In this document: in pieces, positions 6,396 through 15,515 of the stretch
How positions within the stretch are numbered: the first letter of the stretch is position 1
Layout of the letters: every line of letters starts with the position of its first letter
Origin: an uncultured Erysipelotrichaceae bacterium
GTDB taxonomy: Bacteria; Bacillota_I; Bacilli_A; Erysipelotrichales; Erysipelotrichaceae
NCBI GenBank assembly: GCA_902778375.1
Contig: CACYXJ010000036.1
Coordinates: 1 to 38,967, forward strand
Direction: 5' to 3'
DNA length: 38,967 nucleotides
Position numbers and translations under genes: made by a program
The notes under the pieces: model-generated
The model's database searches: none
What the model was told of the DNA's origin: nothing
Seen by the model: the letters and a program-made list of their open reading frames with translations, nothing else

Positions 6396-7301
6396 TCAAT
6401 TATGGGATTCGGGTTTGAATGATTCTGCTTTCCGGCGGAAAGCTTCAAGGAATACTTCGCAGGCTCTGGATAAAGGACGGTATTGTTTCCAGGCGAAGAC
6501 AAGCCGCCGTTCGATCACAGGTTCATACGGCAGAAAAACAAGCGGCGAGTTTTCGCCGGTATGCACGAGGCCTTCCAGGGAAAGAACCGCGCCTGTTTTC
6601 TGTTCGGCAAGAAGAGACATGTTGTAGATCAGGTTGCCTGTTGCGGCAATATTGAGCCGTTCAAGAGGAATATGAAATTCTTCAGAGTAATCCTCCGGGG
6701 TCATATATGACCTGACTGTCAGCAGAAGAGGCAGATCATTCAGGTCTTCGGAAGTGACTGAGGTTTTCTTTGCCAGAGGATGATCGTGATGGATGTAGAT
6801 TCCGACACGGTCTTTCAACGGGAAATAGATTTTCTCGATATTCTGAAAACCGAAAGGCTCCACCATGACAGCGAAATCGATACTGCCGTGGTTCATGCGG
6901 GCATAGACATCATCGTAATTGCCGCTGTAGAAATGAAAAACGATATGCGGATATGAATTGCGGATTTCCTGTATGACTTCCGCCAGCAGGGTAAGAGACC
7001 TGCTCTCGGCTGCGCCGATATAAATGTCGCCGTATATATCTTCGCTCTCATTCTGCATGTCCTTTAATGTCTCATCGCAGAGAGAAATGATTTCCTCGGC
7101 TCTGCTTTTGAGAAACATGCCTTCTTCAGTCAGTGTCATTCTGCGGTTTGTGCGTATGAATAGCGACTTGCCTGTTTCTTCTTCCAGACGGGCAATCTGA
7201 TAGGAAAGGGCGGGCTGTGAAATGTGCAGGCTGCCGGCTGCCGAAGTCATGTTTTCTTCCTTGGCAACTGCCAGAAAGTACCTTAATGTATTCAGTTCCA
7301 T
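6396..7301 (-). CDS. LysR-family transcriptional regulator
   Basis: The 301-residue protein starts MELNTLRYFLAVAKEENMT and has the LysR winged helix (SQPALSYQIARLEEETG near residues 29-45, then LFIRTNRRMTLTEEG). An effector-binding domain of the periplasmic-binding type follows from about 90 to 290. The ATG at 7301 is preceded by GGAGAT. It is divergent from an MFS transporter gene 106 bases away, the usual arrangement in which a LysR protein controls both itself and the neighbour. The ligand cannot be read from sequence; the transporter type suggests a small organic acid. Confidence 0.93.
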   Translation of the reverse strand: MELNTLRYFLAVAKEENMTSAAGSLHISQPALSYQIARLEEETGKSLFIRTNRRMTLTEEGMFLKSRAEEIISLCDETLKDMQNESEDIYGDIYIGAAESRSLTLLAEVIQEIRNSYPHIVFHFYSGNYDDVYARMNHGSIDFAVMVEPFGFQNIEKIYFPLKDRVGIYIHHDHPLAKKTSVTSEDLNDLPLLLTVRSYMTPEDYSEEFHIPLERLNIAATGNLIYNMSLLAEQKTGAVLSLEGLVHTGENSPLVFLPYEPVIERRLVFAWKQYRPLSRACEVFLEAFRRKAESFKPESHN

Positions 7302-7336
7302 ATTATCTCCAGATATAAAATGTATTTATAGTTAAT

Positions 7337-7360
7337 AATCTGACATAAGTATTTCAGATT
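7337..7360. promoter_or_regulatory. Palindromic LysR operator candidate
   Basis: AATCTG and CAGATT form a perfect inverted repeat 12 bases apart in the divergent intergenic region between the LysR and MFS genes. CTGACA followed after 17 bases by AATAAT overlaps it and could be the promoter of the transporter gene. The T-N11-A style of LysR sites is compatible. Confidence 0.5.
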
Positions 7361-7407
7361 TCAATAATTGGCATATAAAATTTCATTGTAAGGAAAAGGT
7401 ATAAAAC

Positions 7408-8643
7408 ATGAAACAGAGTAAAGTGATGTATATCGTAGCTGCCGTCTGCACATGTCTGATGGCTTGCGGAACCATGGGACTTGTTAATGCTTACGGTGTC
7501 TTCTATAAGCCGATGGCTGATGCGCTTAACAGCGGTCAGGGAGCGATCACGCTTCATATGTCTATTTCCAACCTGATCGTCGGTCTTGGCACGCCGTTTA
7601 TCGCGAAAATGATCTCGCGCAATGTTCCGATCAAGAACATCCTTCTGGCCGGAGCGGTGCTGGTGCTGGCTTCCGGTATGGTGATTGCGCTTTGCCATAA
7701 TGTCATGATCATGAATATCGCCGCCGTTTTCAGGGGAATCGGTTTTGCCGGTCTTTCGATGATGATCATCACTTTGATCATCGGCAACTGGTTCGTCAAA
7801 TACAGAGGAACCCTGACCGGTATCGCACTTTCCTTCTCGGGAATCGGTTCGGCAATTGCTTCTCCGATTCTTTCCTCCATGATTCAGAACCTCGGTTATG
7901 AAAAGACATATATGATCTATGTCGCCGCAATCGTTCTGTTCATCGTGCCAGCCATCTTCCTGCTGCCGCTGAAACCGCAGGATATCGGTTTGCGACCGTT
8001 CGGTGAAAATGAAGAACAGGAAAATACGAAAACAGCTGCTGCCAACATGGACCTGCCGTTTACTTCCCGCTCCTTCATGTTTGTTTCTCTGATCGTGTTC
8101 GTACTCTGCATCGTATTGCTGACAAGCCTTTCCTCCCATCTTTCTTCACTTGCCCAGACATATGGCTATGAGGCAAGTGTCGGTGCCGCTCTGCTGTCAT
8201 TCTCGATGATCGGCAATGTCGCATCAAAATTCGTTCTCGGTGCGATGGTGGACAGAATCGGTGCATTCAAGGGCGTGCTGTGCATGATGGCGACTTCTCT
8301 CGCCGGTCTGCTGGTGATTCTCCTCAATCCGGGCGGAACATTCTGGCTGCTCGCCGGCGGATTCCTCTATGGCACATGTTTCTCGATCGGTTCTCTGGGC
8401 ATTTCGATGATCACAAGAACACTTTACGGTGACGCGCAGTATGGCAGCGCATATTCCGTGATCACTCTGTTTACCAGTGTTGCTTCGGCTGTCGGACTGA
8501 CCCTGATCGGTATGATGTATGATATTACAGGTTCCTACAGCGCCAGTGTGATCGGCGGCATACTCATGATCACGATCGCGCTTGCCTGCCTGATTCTCAT
8601 ATTCACGAATGCTTCAAAGCAGCTTAAAAACCGAACGGTTTAA
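7408..8643 (+). CDS. MFS transporter, oxalate/formate or monocarboxylate-type
   Basis: The 411-residue protein has about twelve hydrophobic segments split by a charged loop near residues 190-215 (PLKPQDIGLRPFGENEEQ), the usual layout of the major facilitator superfamily. The start NAYGVFYKPMADALNSGQGAI and the loop LPLKPQDIGL are like those of the OFA (oxalate:formate antiporter) and monocarboxylate branch. It sits in the cytoplasmic membrane and probably moves a small organic anion. It is divergent from a LysR gene that likely regulates it. The ATG has AAGGAAAAGG upstream. The exact substrate is unknown. Confidence 0.88.
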   Translation: MKQSKVMYIVAAVCTCLMACGTMGLVNAYGVFYKPMADALNSGQGAITLHMSISNLIVGLGTPFIAKMISRNVPIKNILLAGAVLVLASGMVIALCHNVMIMNIAAVFRGIGFAGLSMMIITLIIGNWFVKYRGTLTGIALSFSGIGSAIASPILSSMIQNLGYEKTYMIYVAAIVLFIVPAIFLLPLKPQDIGLRPFGENEEQENTKTAAANMDLPFTSRSFMFVSLIVFVLCIVLLTSLSSHLSSLAQTYGYEASVGAALLSFSMIGNVASKFVLGAMVDRIGAFKGVLCMMATSLAGLLVILLNPGGTFWLLAGGFLYGTCFSIGSLGISMITRTLYGDAQYGSAYSVITLFTSVASAVGLTLIGMMYDITGSYSASVIGGILMITIALACLILIFTNASKQLKNRTV

Positions 8644-8781
8644 AACGATAATAAATATAAATATCAATTGACAGAAACGGAGACAAAGAGGAATCGAGGA
8701 ATCGCAGCATGAGACATTTTCAAGAAACTGGAAAAAGGAACTTCTGAAGACAGTTTTACAAAAAATCATTATGAAACACAC

Positions 8782-8812
8782 CCCTCGGGCTTTGTCTTGC
8801 CTGAGGGTTTTT
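8782..8812 (+). terminator. Intrinsic terminator after the MFS gene
   Basis: CCCTCGGGC pairs with GCCTGAGGG (one wobble pair, 8-base loop) and is followed by five T. The 138 bases between the MFS stop and this hairpin hold no recognisable gene. Confidence 0.85.
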
Positions 8813-8937
8813 CATCTAAGCATTGCGATTTGTTTTCCGGCTGTTTTATTGACGCTGAATCAACGGTATAAGAAAATGAAAAAGGTGAGATCTGTGTCCG
8901 GAAAGGCGCATACTTGCATGATCATCCGGTGATTATG

Positions 8938-9411
8938 ATGAAGACTGAATTAAGAGAACTCAGAAACGATGAAACAGAATTGCTCAAAGAGTTTTTGTAT
9001 GAGGCGATTTTCATCCCGGAAGGAACAGAACCTCCGGAAAGATCAATCGTGGAACTGCCTGAGCTGGCTGTATATTATGATCGTTTCGGAGAAGGGGAAG
9101 CGGACTGCGGTATCGTGGCGGAGCATGACGGGAAAGCCGTCGGTGCTGTATGGGCCAGGGTGATGAACGATTACGGCCATATAGACAACAACACGCCCTC
9201 GCTGGCGATTTCCCTGTACAGAGAATACCGCGGCAAAGGGATCGGATCTTTGCTGCTGGATGAGATGCTTAAGATGCTCAAAGCCAGAGGATATTCACAG
9301 GTCTCTCTGGCAGTCCAGAAAGCCAATTATGCTGTCCGCATGTATGAAAAGGCAGGCTTCAGGACAGTGGATGAGAATGAAGAAGAATATATCATGATAT
9401 GCAGACTGTAA
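8938..9411 (+). CDS. GNAT-family N-acetyltransferase
   Basis: The protein of about 157 residues is a single GNAT domain. Acetyl-CoA binding is shown by YREYRGKGIGSLLLDEML (the Q/RxxGxG/A motif), followed by VSLAVQKANYAVRMYEKAGF, the standard final strand and helix. It transfers an acetyl group to an unknown amine in the cytoplasm. Starts at TTG 8914, ATG 8935 or ATG 8938 are all in frame; the last is preferred because of GGTGATT just upstream and because it fits the family N-terminus. It is the first gene of a closely spaced run extending to 13614. Confidence 0.88.
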   Translation: MKTELRELRNDETELLKEFLYEAIFIPEGTEPPERSIVELPELAVYYDRFGEGEADCGIVAEHDGKAVGAVWARVMNDYGHIDNNTPSLAISLYREYRGKGIGSLLLDEMLKMLKARGYSQVSLAVQKANYAVRMYEKAGFRTVDENEEEYIMICRL

Positions 9412-9449
9412 GCAGTCCTTTCATATCTGATTCGCAATAGGAGGATTCT

Positions 9450-10289
9450 ATGAAAATCACGTTTTTCGGCACTACGACGCTGCTGTTCGATGACGGCAGG
9501 GACCAGATTCTTTTTGATGTCCATTTCACCAGGCCTTCGCTGCCGGAATATATATTCGGATCAAAGGCGACCGATACCGCTATCGCGGAAGAAATGATGC
9601 GGAAACATCCGATGGACAGACTGCGGGCGATATTCATATCACATACCCACCATGACCATGTCATGGACATGCCTTTTGTGGCGGAAAAAACCGGTGCAGC
9701 CGTATACGGAAGTTCCTCGGCGATGAATGTCGCAAGAGGCGGCGGTATTCCGGAAGAACAGCTGAAGGAATTCAAGGCCGGTGAGACCTATGAAGTCGGT
9801 GATTATTCGGTTAAAGTTCTTACATCCCTGCATTCGAAGCCGACCGTCCTGAACAATGACCTTGGCGAGACAATCGATGCTCCCCTGGTTCAGCCGGCAA
9901 GACTGCGTGATTACAAGGAAGGCGGTTCCTATGATTTTTATGTCAGAACGAAAGAGAAGACATATCTGATCCGTCCCAGTTTCAACTATATCGAAGGACA
10001 GCTGGACGGATATGAAGCGGATGTCCTGTTCCTGGGTGTTGCCGGTCTGGCCAAAGCAGATGAAGAAACAGAAAAGAAGTTCTTTATGGAAACAGTTGAA
10101 AAGGTGAAACCGCAGGTGATCATCCCGCTGCACTGGGACAATTTCTTCTCGCCGCTGGACAGACCGGTTATCGGCATGCCGAAGTTTGTCGAGCATACTG
10201 AGACTGTTTTCTTCCGGCTGGCACAGTACTGCGAAGCACATGATATCAGCTGTCTTGTACAGATTCCCCGTACCAGCATCGAATTATAG
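9450..10289 (+). CDS. Metallo-beta-lactamase-fold hydrolase
   Basis: The 279-residue protein carries SHTHHDH near residues 64-70, the dinuclear metal motif of the metallo-beta-lactamase superfamily, plus further candidate ligands at SLHS near 129 and LHWDN near 229. The N-terminal KITFFGTTTLLFDDGRDQILFD is like UlaG and YtnP relatives. It is a cytoplasmic hydrolase of unknown substrate. AGGAGG precedes the ATG. The next gene begins 13 bases after its stop, indicating co-transcription. Confidence 0.87.
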   Translation: MKITFFGTTTLLFDDGRDQILFDVHFTRPSLPEYIFGSKATDTAIAEEMMRKHPMDRLRAIFISHTHHDHVMDMPFVAEKTGAAVYGSSSAMNVARGGGIPEEQLKEFKAGETYEVGDYSVKVLTSLHSKPTVLNNDLGETIDAPLVQPARLRDYKEGGSYDFYVRTKEKTYLIRPSFNYIEGQLDGYEADVLFLGVAGLAKADEETEKKFFMETVEKVKPQVIIPLHWDNFFSPLDRPVIGMPKFVEHTETVFFRLAQYCEAHDISCLVQIPRTSIEL

Positions 10290-10302
10290 AAAGACCGTTT
10301 AT

Positions 10303-11046
10303 ATGATTGAAACTGTTTATAAATATGAAACGCACTGCCATACGGCTCCGGTAAGCGGCTGCGCGAAAGCATCAGTAAAAAATACCGTAAGGTTTTACAA
10401 AGATCTTGGCTATGACGGGATTTTTCTGACAAACCATTTCCTGGACGGAAATATCAACCGTAAAGTACGAAAACTGCCTTATGAAGAACAGATCGGATAT
10501 TATTTTTCCGACTATGAAGAGGCTGTGAAGGAAGGGGAAACAGCCGGACTGAAAGTATTCCCCGGAGTTGAACTGTCCTACAAAGGCACCGATTTCCTGA
10601 TCTATGGACCGGAGAAAAACTGGTACCTTCAGCATCCTGAGATCATGAGCATGGAGAAAACGGAAGAACTGCATCTGCTTGCGGATGCCGGCGCATTTGT
10701 CGTGCAGGCTCATCCTTACCGGGAAGCGCACTATATCGACCATATCCGTCTTTACCCGCGCTGCGTGCATGCTGTGGAAGTAATCAATTCCAATCAGCCT
10801 GTTCCGGTAAATGAAATGGCGGATCATTATGCTGATATGTACGGACTTCTGAAAACATGCGGTTCGGACAATCACTATGGTGATGAATTCTTCGAGCACC
10901 TTCGCCATAAAGATCTGGAACCTGTGATTGCCGGAATGTGTTCTGAAAAACCGGTTGAATCTGTTATGGACTTCATTGGTATGGTCAGATCCGGAGAAAT
11001 GAAATGTTTCACACAGTCTGAGCAAGGAGATTTCCTGATCCTGTAA
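10303..11046 (+). CDS. PHP-domain metal-dependent phosphoesterase-like protein
   Basis: The 247-residue protein has the PHP metal-site motifs in order: ETHCHT near residue 9, LTNHF near 44, PGVELSY near 87, VVQAHPYR near 129 and CGSDNHYGDE near 187. These are the ligands of the trinuclear site seen in histidinol-phosphatase and other PHP phosphoesterases. There is no added domain, so it is a stand-alone PHP protein with unknown substrate. The ATG at 10303 was chosen over an upstream frame extension that would overlap the preceding gene. AGAAAGA is a weak ribosome site, compatible with translational coupling. Confidence 0.85.
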   Translation: MIETVYKYETHCHTAPVSGCAKASVKNTVRFYKDLGYDGIFLTNHFLDGNINRKVRKLPYEEQIGYYFSDYEEAVKEGETAGLKVFPGVELSYKGTDFLIYGPEKNWYLQHPEIMSMEKTEELHLLADAGAFVVQAHPYREAHYIDHIRLYPRCVHAVEVINSNQPVPVNEMADHYADMYGLLKTCGSDNHYGDEFFEHLRHKDLEPVIAGMCSEKPVESVMDFIGMVRSGEMKCFTQSEQGDFLIL

Positions 11047-11081
11047 CAGATTCAAAAATAAATTAAAAAGGAGTATATGGA

Positions 11082-11951
11082 ATGGAACGAAAAAAAGCAC
11101 TGATCACCGGCGGTGAGATGGGAATAGGCAGAGGGATTGCTCTCGAACTTGCAAGAGAAGGCTATGATATCGCATTCTCGTATTATCCGGCCTATCAGAA
11201 TGATGATATCGCTGTAGAAAAAACAACAAAGCTCCTGCTGGAAGCCGGTGCCTCCTGCTGGTCCTATCCGGCAGATCTTTCAAAACCGGAAGCAGCAAAA
11301 GAACTCTTTGAAATGGCGGTTGCTGATATGAAGGGTCTCGATCTTCTCGTCAATAATGCAGGTGTCAACAAACCGCTGCCTTTGCAGGATCTGACAGAAG
11401 AAAACTTTGATTACCTGGTCACGCTGGATTTCCGTACCTATGTAATGCTGATGCATTACGCCGCAAGATACATGATCGATCATGAGATTCGCGGAAATAT
11501 TATCAATATCACTTCATCACGCGGCGAACAGGCATATTCCAACGCCGGAATCTACTGCGGTGTCAAGGCTGGTCTGAATCATATGATCGAAGCTTTCGCA
11601 CTGGATGTCTGCGACTACGGAATACGGATCAACAACGTTGCTCCGGGTGCGGTACGGATCCGCAGGAAGCAGGAACTTCTGGATATGAAGAGCGGCAGCG
11701 ATATTGATTATTTCTGGAGAGATGAATTTCTCGAAAATCCGGAATCGGTAAACAATGACTTCTGGGACATTCTGGAGAGGAAAATACCTCTGGGAAGGGC
11801 CGGATTGCCGGAAGATATCGGCAATGCCGTGGCGTTCCTGGCATCTGATAAGGCTTCATATATAACCGGGGTAACGCTGAGAGTGGACGGAGGTCTGATA
11901 CTGCCGGGAATGCCGGAGGATCCGGATATCCCCGGAAACGGCTGGCGGTAG
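11082..11951 (+). CDS. Short-chain dehydrogenase/reductase (SDR)
   Basis: The 289-residue protein is a classical SDR. It has the NAD(P)-binding TGGEMGIGRGIA near residues 9-20, the NNAG motif near 91-94, the catalytic Ser in ITSSRGE, and YCGVK (Tyr-xxx-Lys) near 157-161. The C-terminal ASDKASYITGVTLRVDGG is typical. An insertion around residues 195-225 makes it longer than the usual 250. It probably oxidises or reduces a sugar or alcohol in the cytoplasm. AAGGAG precedes the ATG. Its neighbours suggest a small catabolic or modification pathway. Confidence 0.9.
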   Translation: MERKKALITGGEMGIGRGIALELAREGYDIAFSYYPAYQNDDIAVEKTTKLLLEAGASCWSYPADLSKPEAAKELFEMAVADMKGLDLLVNNAGVNKPLPLQDLTEENFDYLVTLDFRTYVMLMHYAARYMIDHEIRGNIINITSSRGEQAYSNAGIYCGVKAGLNHMIEAFALDVCDYGIRINNVAPGAVRIRRKQELLDMKSGSDIDYFWRDEFLENPESVNNDFWDILERKIPLGRAGLPEDIGNAVAFLASDKASYITGVTLRVDGGLILPGMPEDPDIPGNGWR

Positions 11952-12004
11952 ACCAGCCATGCCTGAGATATATCTTTAAACAATCATCCGGAGGTAATTG
12001 CAAA

Positions 12005-13123
12005 ATGTTCAACAAGAATGATATTTCAAGAGATCAGTTCCAGCTGAGGGGAAAACAGGCGGAACAGGGATATGACTGGTGGTGGCATTCCTTCACCGGC
12101 TATGACAAAGAAACAGGTGAGGCAAAACCGTTCTTTATTGAGTTCTTTCTCTGCAATCCCGGTTCCGGAAAGGAAAAACCGGTATTCGGACAGCTGCCGG
12201 AAAACAAAACCAGAGGAATAAAACCATCCTATCTGATGGTCAAAGCCGGTGCCTGGGGAGAGAATGCAGTTCAGCTGCACCGCTTCTTCGGCTGGAAAAA
12301 CATTCAGGTAAACAGATCCGTACCGTATGAAATCACAGCTGGTGACTGCTATGTGACGGAAACGGAAACACGGGGACATATTCTGGTGACTGAAGAAGAC
12401 GCTTCACAGCATCCGGAATATATGTGCGATGCCGGAGAGATGTCATGGAACCTGAAGATCCGCAAGCAGACGGCTTTCAATGTCGGCTACGGCGCATCGA
12501 AGCCGTTGCGAAACCTGCAGGTGTTTGAAATGTTCTGGCATGCTGAAGGAATGAAAACCTTTTATGAAGGAGAAGTGGTATTCAACGGAACAGCGTACAG
12601 GGTATCGCCGGAAGACTGCTACGGATACGCGGATAAAAACTGGGGAACTGATTTCACTTCGCCCTGGATCTGGCTTTCCTCCAACAACCTGACCAGCAGG
12701 ATTACAGGAAAGAAGCTGGAAAACAGCGTATTCGATATCGGCGGCGGTGCACCGAAAATCGGGCCTGTCAGACTGAAGGGGAAACTGCTGAGCGCATTCT
12801 GGTATGAAGGCATACCGTATGAATTCAATTTCTCCAAATTCTGGACGTATACAAGAACCCGCTTCGACTGCCGGGAAACCGATACACAGATCCTCTGGCA
12901 TATCGAACAGAAAACATGGTTCAGCCGGATGGTCACGGATATCAGCTGTGAGAAGAAGGATATGCTGCTGGTGAATTATGAAGCTCCCAACGGTAAAAAA
13001 CTTCATAACCGCTTGTGGAACGGAGGCAACGGACAGGGAACCGTCAAGCTGTATCACCGCGGAAAACTTGTCGATGAAGTGATCTGCCGGAATGTCGGAT
13101 GTGAATACGGTATATACGGCTGA
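12005..13123 (+). CDS. Tocopherol-cyclase-like family protein
   Basis: The 372-residue protein resembles the tocopherol cyclase family. It has GEAKPFFIEFFLCNP near residues 38-52, PSYLMVKAGAWGENAVQLHRFF near 78-99, and YGYADKNWGTDFTSPWIWLSSNNL near 203-226, the last being the family hallmark. No signal peptide or membrane segment is seen. Plant members cyclise tocopherol precursors, but a fermentative bacterium is not expected to make these, so the true substrate is unknown; a lipid or isoprenoid-like molecule is possible. GGAGG precedes the ATG. It lies between an SDR and an acetyltransferase in the same run. Confidence 0.78.
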   Translation: MFNKNDISRDQFQLRGKQAEQGYDWWWHSFTGYDKETGEAKPFFIEFFLCNPGSGKEKPVFGQLPENKTRGIKPSYLMVKAGAWGENAVQLHRFFGWKNIQVNRSVPYEITAGDCYVTETETRGHILVTEEDASQHPEYMCDAGEMSWNLKIRKQTAFNVGYGASKPLRNLQVFEMFWHAEGMKTFYEGEVVFNGTAYRVSPEDCYGYADKNWGTDFTSPWIWLSSNNLTSRITGKKLENSVFDIGGGAPKIGPVRLKGKLLSAFWYEGIPYEFNFSKFWTYTRTRFDCRETDTQILWHIEQKTWFSRMVTDISCEKKDMLLVNYEAPNGKKLHNRLWNGGNGQGTVKLYHRGKLVDEVICRNVGCEYGIYG

Positions 13124-13158
13124 TTCATTATATTTTTTTGAGAGAGGATCAATACCAG

Positions 13159-13614
13159 ATGGAAATTATCAGTTTTTATGAAAATGACAGACAGGAACAC
13201 TGGTTAAGGAAACTGGACGAATGTGACTGGCGGGCCGGGGCTTCCCTTTGCCGCATGATCCGGGAGAATACATTCTTCGGGAAACTCGGCAAAACCACCC
13301 GTCTGCTTCTGCTGACGGACGGGGATGAAATTGTATCCTTCTGCACGTATGCGGAGATGGATGACATCCAGCCGACAGATCTGACACCCTGGATCGGGTT
13401 TGTCTATACCTATCCGAAATACCGCGGTCACAGATACTTCGGTCTTCTGATGGATGAAATCGAAAGACTGGCGGAAGAAGAAAATGTATCTGCCGTCTAT
13501 ATCTCCACCAACGAGACAGGTTTATATGAAAAGTACGGCTGCGAATACTATGCCGAGATGACCGATATCCATGGAGAACCATCCCGTGTATATATCAGAA
13601 GATTTACCGTGTGA
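13159..13614 (+). CDS. GNAT-family N-acetyltransferase
   Basis: The protein of 151 residues has the GNAT core: WIGFVYTYPKYRGHRYFGLLMDEIERLA holds the acetyl-CoA loop (KYRGHRYFG in place of RxxGxG), followed by VSAVYISTNETGLYEKYGCEYY. The TTG at 13138 extends the frame, but the ATG at 13159 has AGAGG upstream and is preferred. It is last in the run that begins at 8938 and is closed by a strong terminator. Substrate unknown. Confidence 0.87.
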   Translation: MEIISFYENDRQEHWLRKLDECDWRAGASLCRMIRENTFFGKLGKTTRLLLLTDGDEIVSFCTYAEMDDIQPTDLTPWIGFVYTYPKYRGHRYFGLLMDEIERLAEEENVSAVYISTNETGLYEKYGCEYYAEMTDIHGEPSRVYIRRFTV

Positions 13615-13620
13615 AATCAC

Positions 13621-13653
13621 AAAGACATTGTCGTAAGGAACAATGTCTTTTTT
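13621..13653 (+). terminator. Intrinsic terminator of the 8938-13614 gene run
   Basis: AAAGACATTGT pairs perfectly with ACAATGTCTTT (11 pairs, 8-base loop) and runs into a T-tract. It starts six bases after the acetyltransferase stop. Confidence 0.9.
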
Positions 13654-13668
13654 AAACCGTATTTCTGC

Positions 13669-13696
13669 TTATCAGAAAACACGATTCTGATACAAT
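13669..13696 (+). promoter_or_regulatory. Promoter with extended -10 before the membrane-protein genes
   Basis: TTATCA and TACAAT are 16 bases apart, and the -10 is preceded by TGA, giving an extended TGnTACAAT form. The start codon at 13739 lies about 35 bases past the expected transcription start. Confidence 0.5.
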
Positions 13697-13738
13697 GGGT
13701 TTAACGGCACCTCATTTACCGAAAAGGAAGTGATTACA

Positions 13739-14170
13739 ATGAAATTCGCATCAATTGAAGCTAACAATATTCCGATGATTCTCTGCGGCATCTTCTATGC
13801 CGTTCTTTGCATCTTCAGCATCGTGACCGGAATCATGTATGCCCGGGGAACAAGAAAACTCAACCCGCTGGAACTCTCCGACCGCTTCGTGGCGAAGATG
13901 GATGACGAAGAGATGCAGGCATTTGCCCGGAAAATGGGGTGGGTGACATTCGTCGTCGGCATCGTCCAGGGACTGACATCCTATGCCATCCTGAAAGGGA
14001 AAAGCATTGTTCTTTATATCATCGCGATCGGCTTCACACTGTTTTCCATTGCCTCCGTCACATTTAAGCTGAAGGGAAAGATCAGTCTCTTCGCAATACT
14101 GAAGATGGTTGCCTACATTCTGATCCTGATCGTTCTCTTTCTGCCGGCTAGCAGGAACCTCTTCTTTTAA
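13739..14170 (+). CDS. Four-helix integral membrane protein of unknown function
   Basis: The 143-residue protein has four hydrophobic segments at about residues 12-36, 66-84, 89-110 and 115-138, with a charged loop after the first (LNPLELSDRFVAKMDDEEMQ). I do not recognise a specific family; it looks like the small membrane proteins of unknown function common in Bacillota. The ATG at 13739 follows GGAAG, while a GTG at 13730 would be closer to the same ribosome site. It ends 3 bases before the YdcF-family gene and is surely co-transcribed with it. Confidence 0.75.
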   Translation: MKFASIEANNIPMILCGIFYAVLCIFSIVTGIMYARGTRKLNPLELSDRFVAKMDDEEMQAFARKMGWVTFVVGIVQGLTSYAILKGKSIVLYIIAIGFTLFSIASVTFKLKGKISLFAILKMVAYILILIVLFLPASRNLFF

Positions 14171-14173
14171 ACT

Positions 14174-15403
14174 ATGAAAAACGGGAATCTGATACAGTTC
14201 GATACTTTGACAGTAAAACCGAAAGTCAGAAACATTGCCTGGCTTTCGGCTGCTTTTGCGCTGCTCTATACGGTGATGGTGTTCACCGGTGTCAATCCGC
14301 GGCTGATCATGTTCTTCCTGCTGGCGTATCTTTTCGCAGTACTGGTTATGCTGGTATGGGCGTTTTTCCAGCAGCTGCGCTATAATCCGTATTCCTACAA
14401 CACGATCTATTATGCCGCGTTCTCGCTGTTCGATCTGTCGGTTATCATTTCACAATGCTATCTGATCCGGATGCTGGGCGAGAACACTCTCAAGGAAGAA
14501 CATCTTCTGATCAACATGTTTGCCTTCCTGGTCGATTCCGCCCAGACGTTCATGATCTATTCACTGCCGTTTGTTCTGTTCTTTTCCATTGCGCTGTTCT
14601 ATTCAAATGTCATGCTGATCAGAAAAGAGGGCAGAAGACTGGTCAATTATCTGGGAATGATCCTGGCTGTTCTTATGGTCGGCGGGGAAGCGTATCTGAT
14701 CTTCGGAAACATGTATTATTCCGGGTCTCACCTGGCAGTGATGCTGTGGAGCATTTTCATCAATGTGTTTTCCGCTGTTTATCTGTACTATGAGTGCATG
14801 ATCATCGGAACGATCATTGCTTGTCTTTTCGTGATCAATTACGAACCGGAAAAGAATCAGGATTTCATCATCATCCTCGGCTGCGGTCTTTTCGAAGACG
14901 GCACTGTGACGCCGCTGCTGAAAGGAAGGGCGAACAAAGCAATCGAATTCTACCGTAAGCAGATCGAAGAGACAGGAAAGGCGGCAATCATGATCCCGTC
15001 CGGCGGACAGGGAGACGACGAAGTCATTTCCGAGGCCCAGGCAGTGAAGAACTACCTTCTGACCCAGGGAATACCGGAAGAGCATATCGTCATCGAAGAC
15101 CAGTCGCGTGACACGCATGAAAACATGCTGTTTTCGAAAAAGATCATCGACAGCATCAAACAGGATGCAAGAGTGATCTTTGCGACGACGAAATATCATA
15201 TCTTCCGCAGCGGTCTCAAAGCCCGTCAGGTGAAAATGAAGGCGACCGGAATCGGGGCACAGACAAAGTGGTATTTCTGGCCGAACGCGACAGTACGTGA
15301 GTTTGTCGGCATCCTGACGGAACACCGCGGCAAGCAGGCTCTGATCCTCGGGAGCATGATCATCATCTACACGCTGGGAACGGTGATTGTCTACATGATC
15401 TAG
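14174..15403 (+). CDS. YdcF/SanA-family (DUF218) membrane protein
   Basis: The 409-residue protein has about six membrane helices in the first 215 residues, then a DUF218 (YdcF-like) domain from about residue 233. This has ILGCGLFEDGTVTPLLKGRANKAIEF split as nucleotide-binding-like start, PSGGQGDDEVISEA near 276, and DQSRDTHENM near 309. A last helix lies near 385-405. Relatives (YdcF, SanA, ElyC) are linked to envelope or peptidoglycan functions. The start follows the preceding gene at once with no separate ribosome site, suggesting coupling. Confidence 0.88.
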   Translation: MKNGNLIQFDTLTVKPKVRNIAWLSAAFALLYTVMVFTGVNPRLIMFFLLAYLFAVLVMLVWAFFQQLRYNPYSYNTIYYAAFSLFDLSVIISQCYLIRMLGENTLKEEHLLINMFAFLVDSAQTFMIYSLPFVLFFSIALFYSNVMLIRKEGRRLVNYLGMILAVLMVGGEAYLIFGNMYYSGSHLAVMLWSIFINVFSAVYLYYECMIIGTIIACLFVINYEPEKNQDFIIILGCGLFEDGTVTPLLKGRANKAIEFYRKQIEETGKAAIMIPSGGQGDDEVISEAQAVKNYLLTQGIPEEHIVIEDQSRDTHENMLFSKKIIDSIKQDARVIFATTKYHIFRSGLKARQVKMKATGIGAQTKWYFWPNATVREFVGILTEHRGKQALILGSMIIIYTLGTVIVYMI

Positions 15404-15515
15404 AGATCGATAAGTGTATCAGAAGAGGTGCTGTCCGCCGTGTCATCACATTGACAATTGGCAGTGCTTATGTGAAAATGTTTTCATTCTAAAGACAGGA
15501 GAGTGATAAGCCCAT

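Noticed and set aside
8644..8780. Short frames between the MFS stop and its terminator
   Set aside because: The longest ATG frame read here is about 12 codons and no start has a good ribosome site; it looks like an untranslated 3' region.
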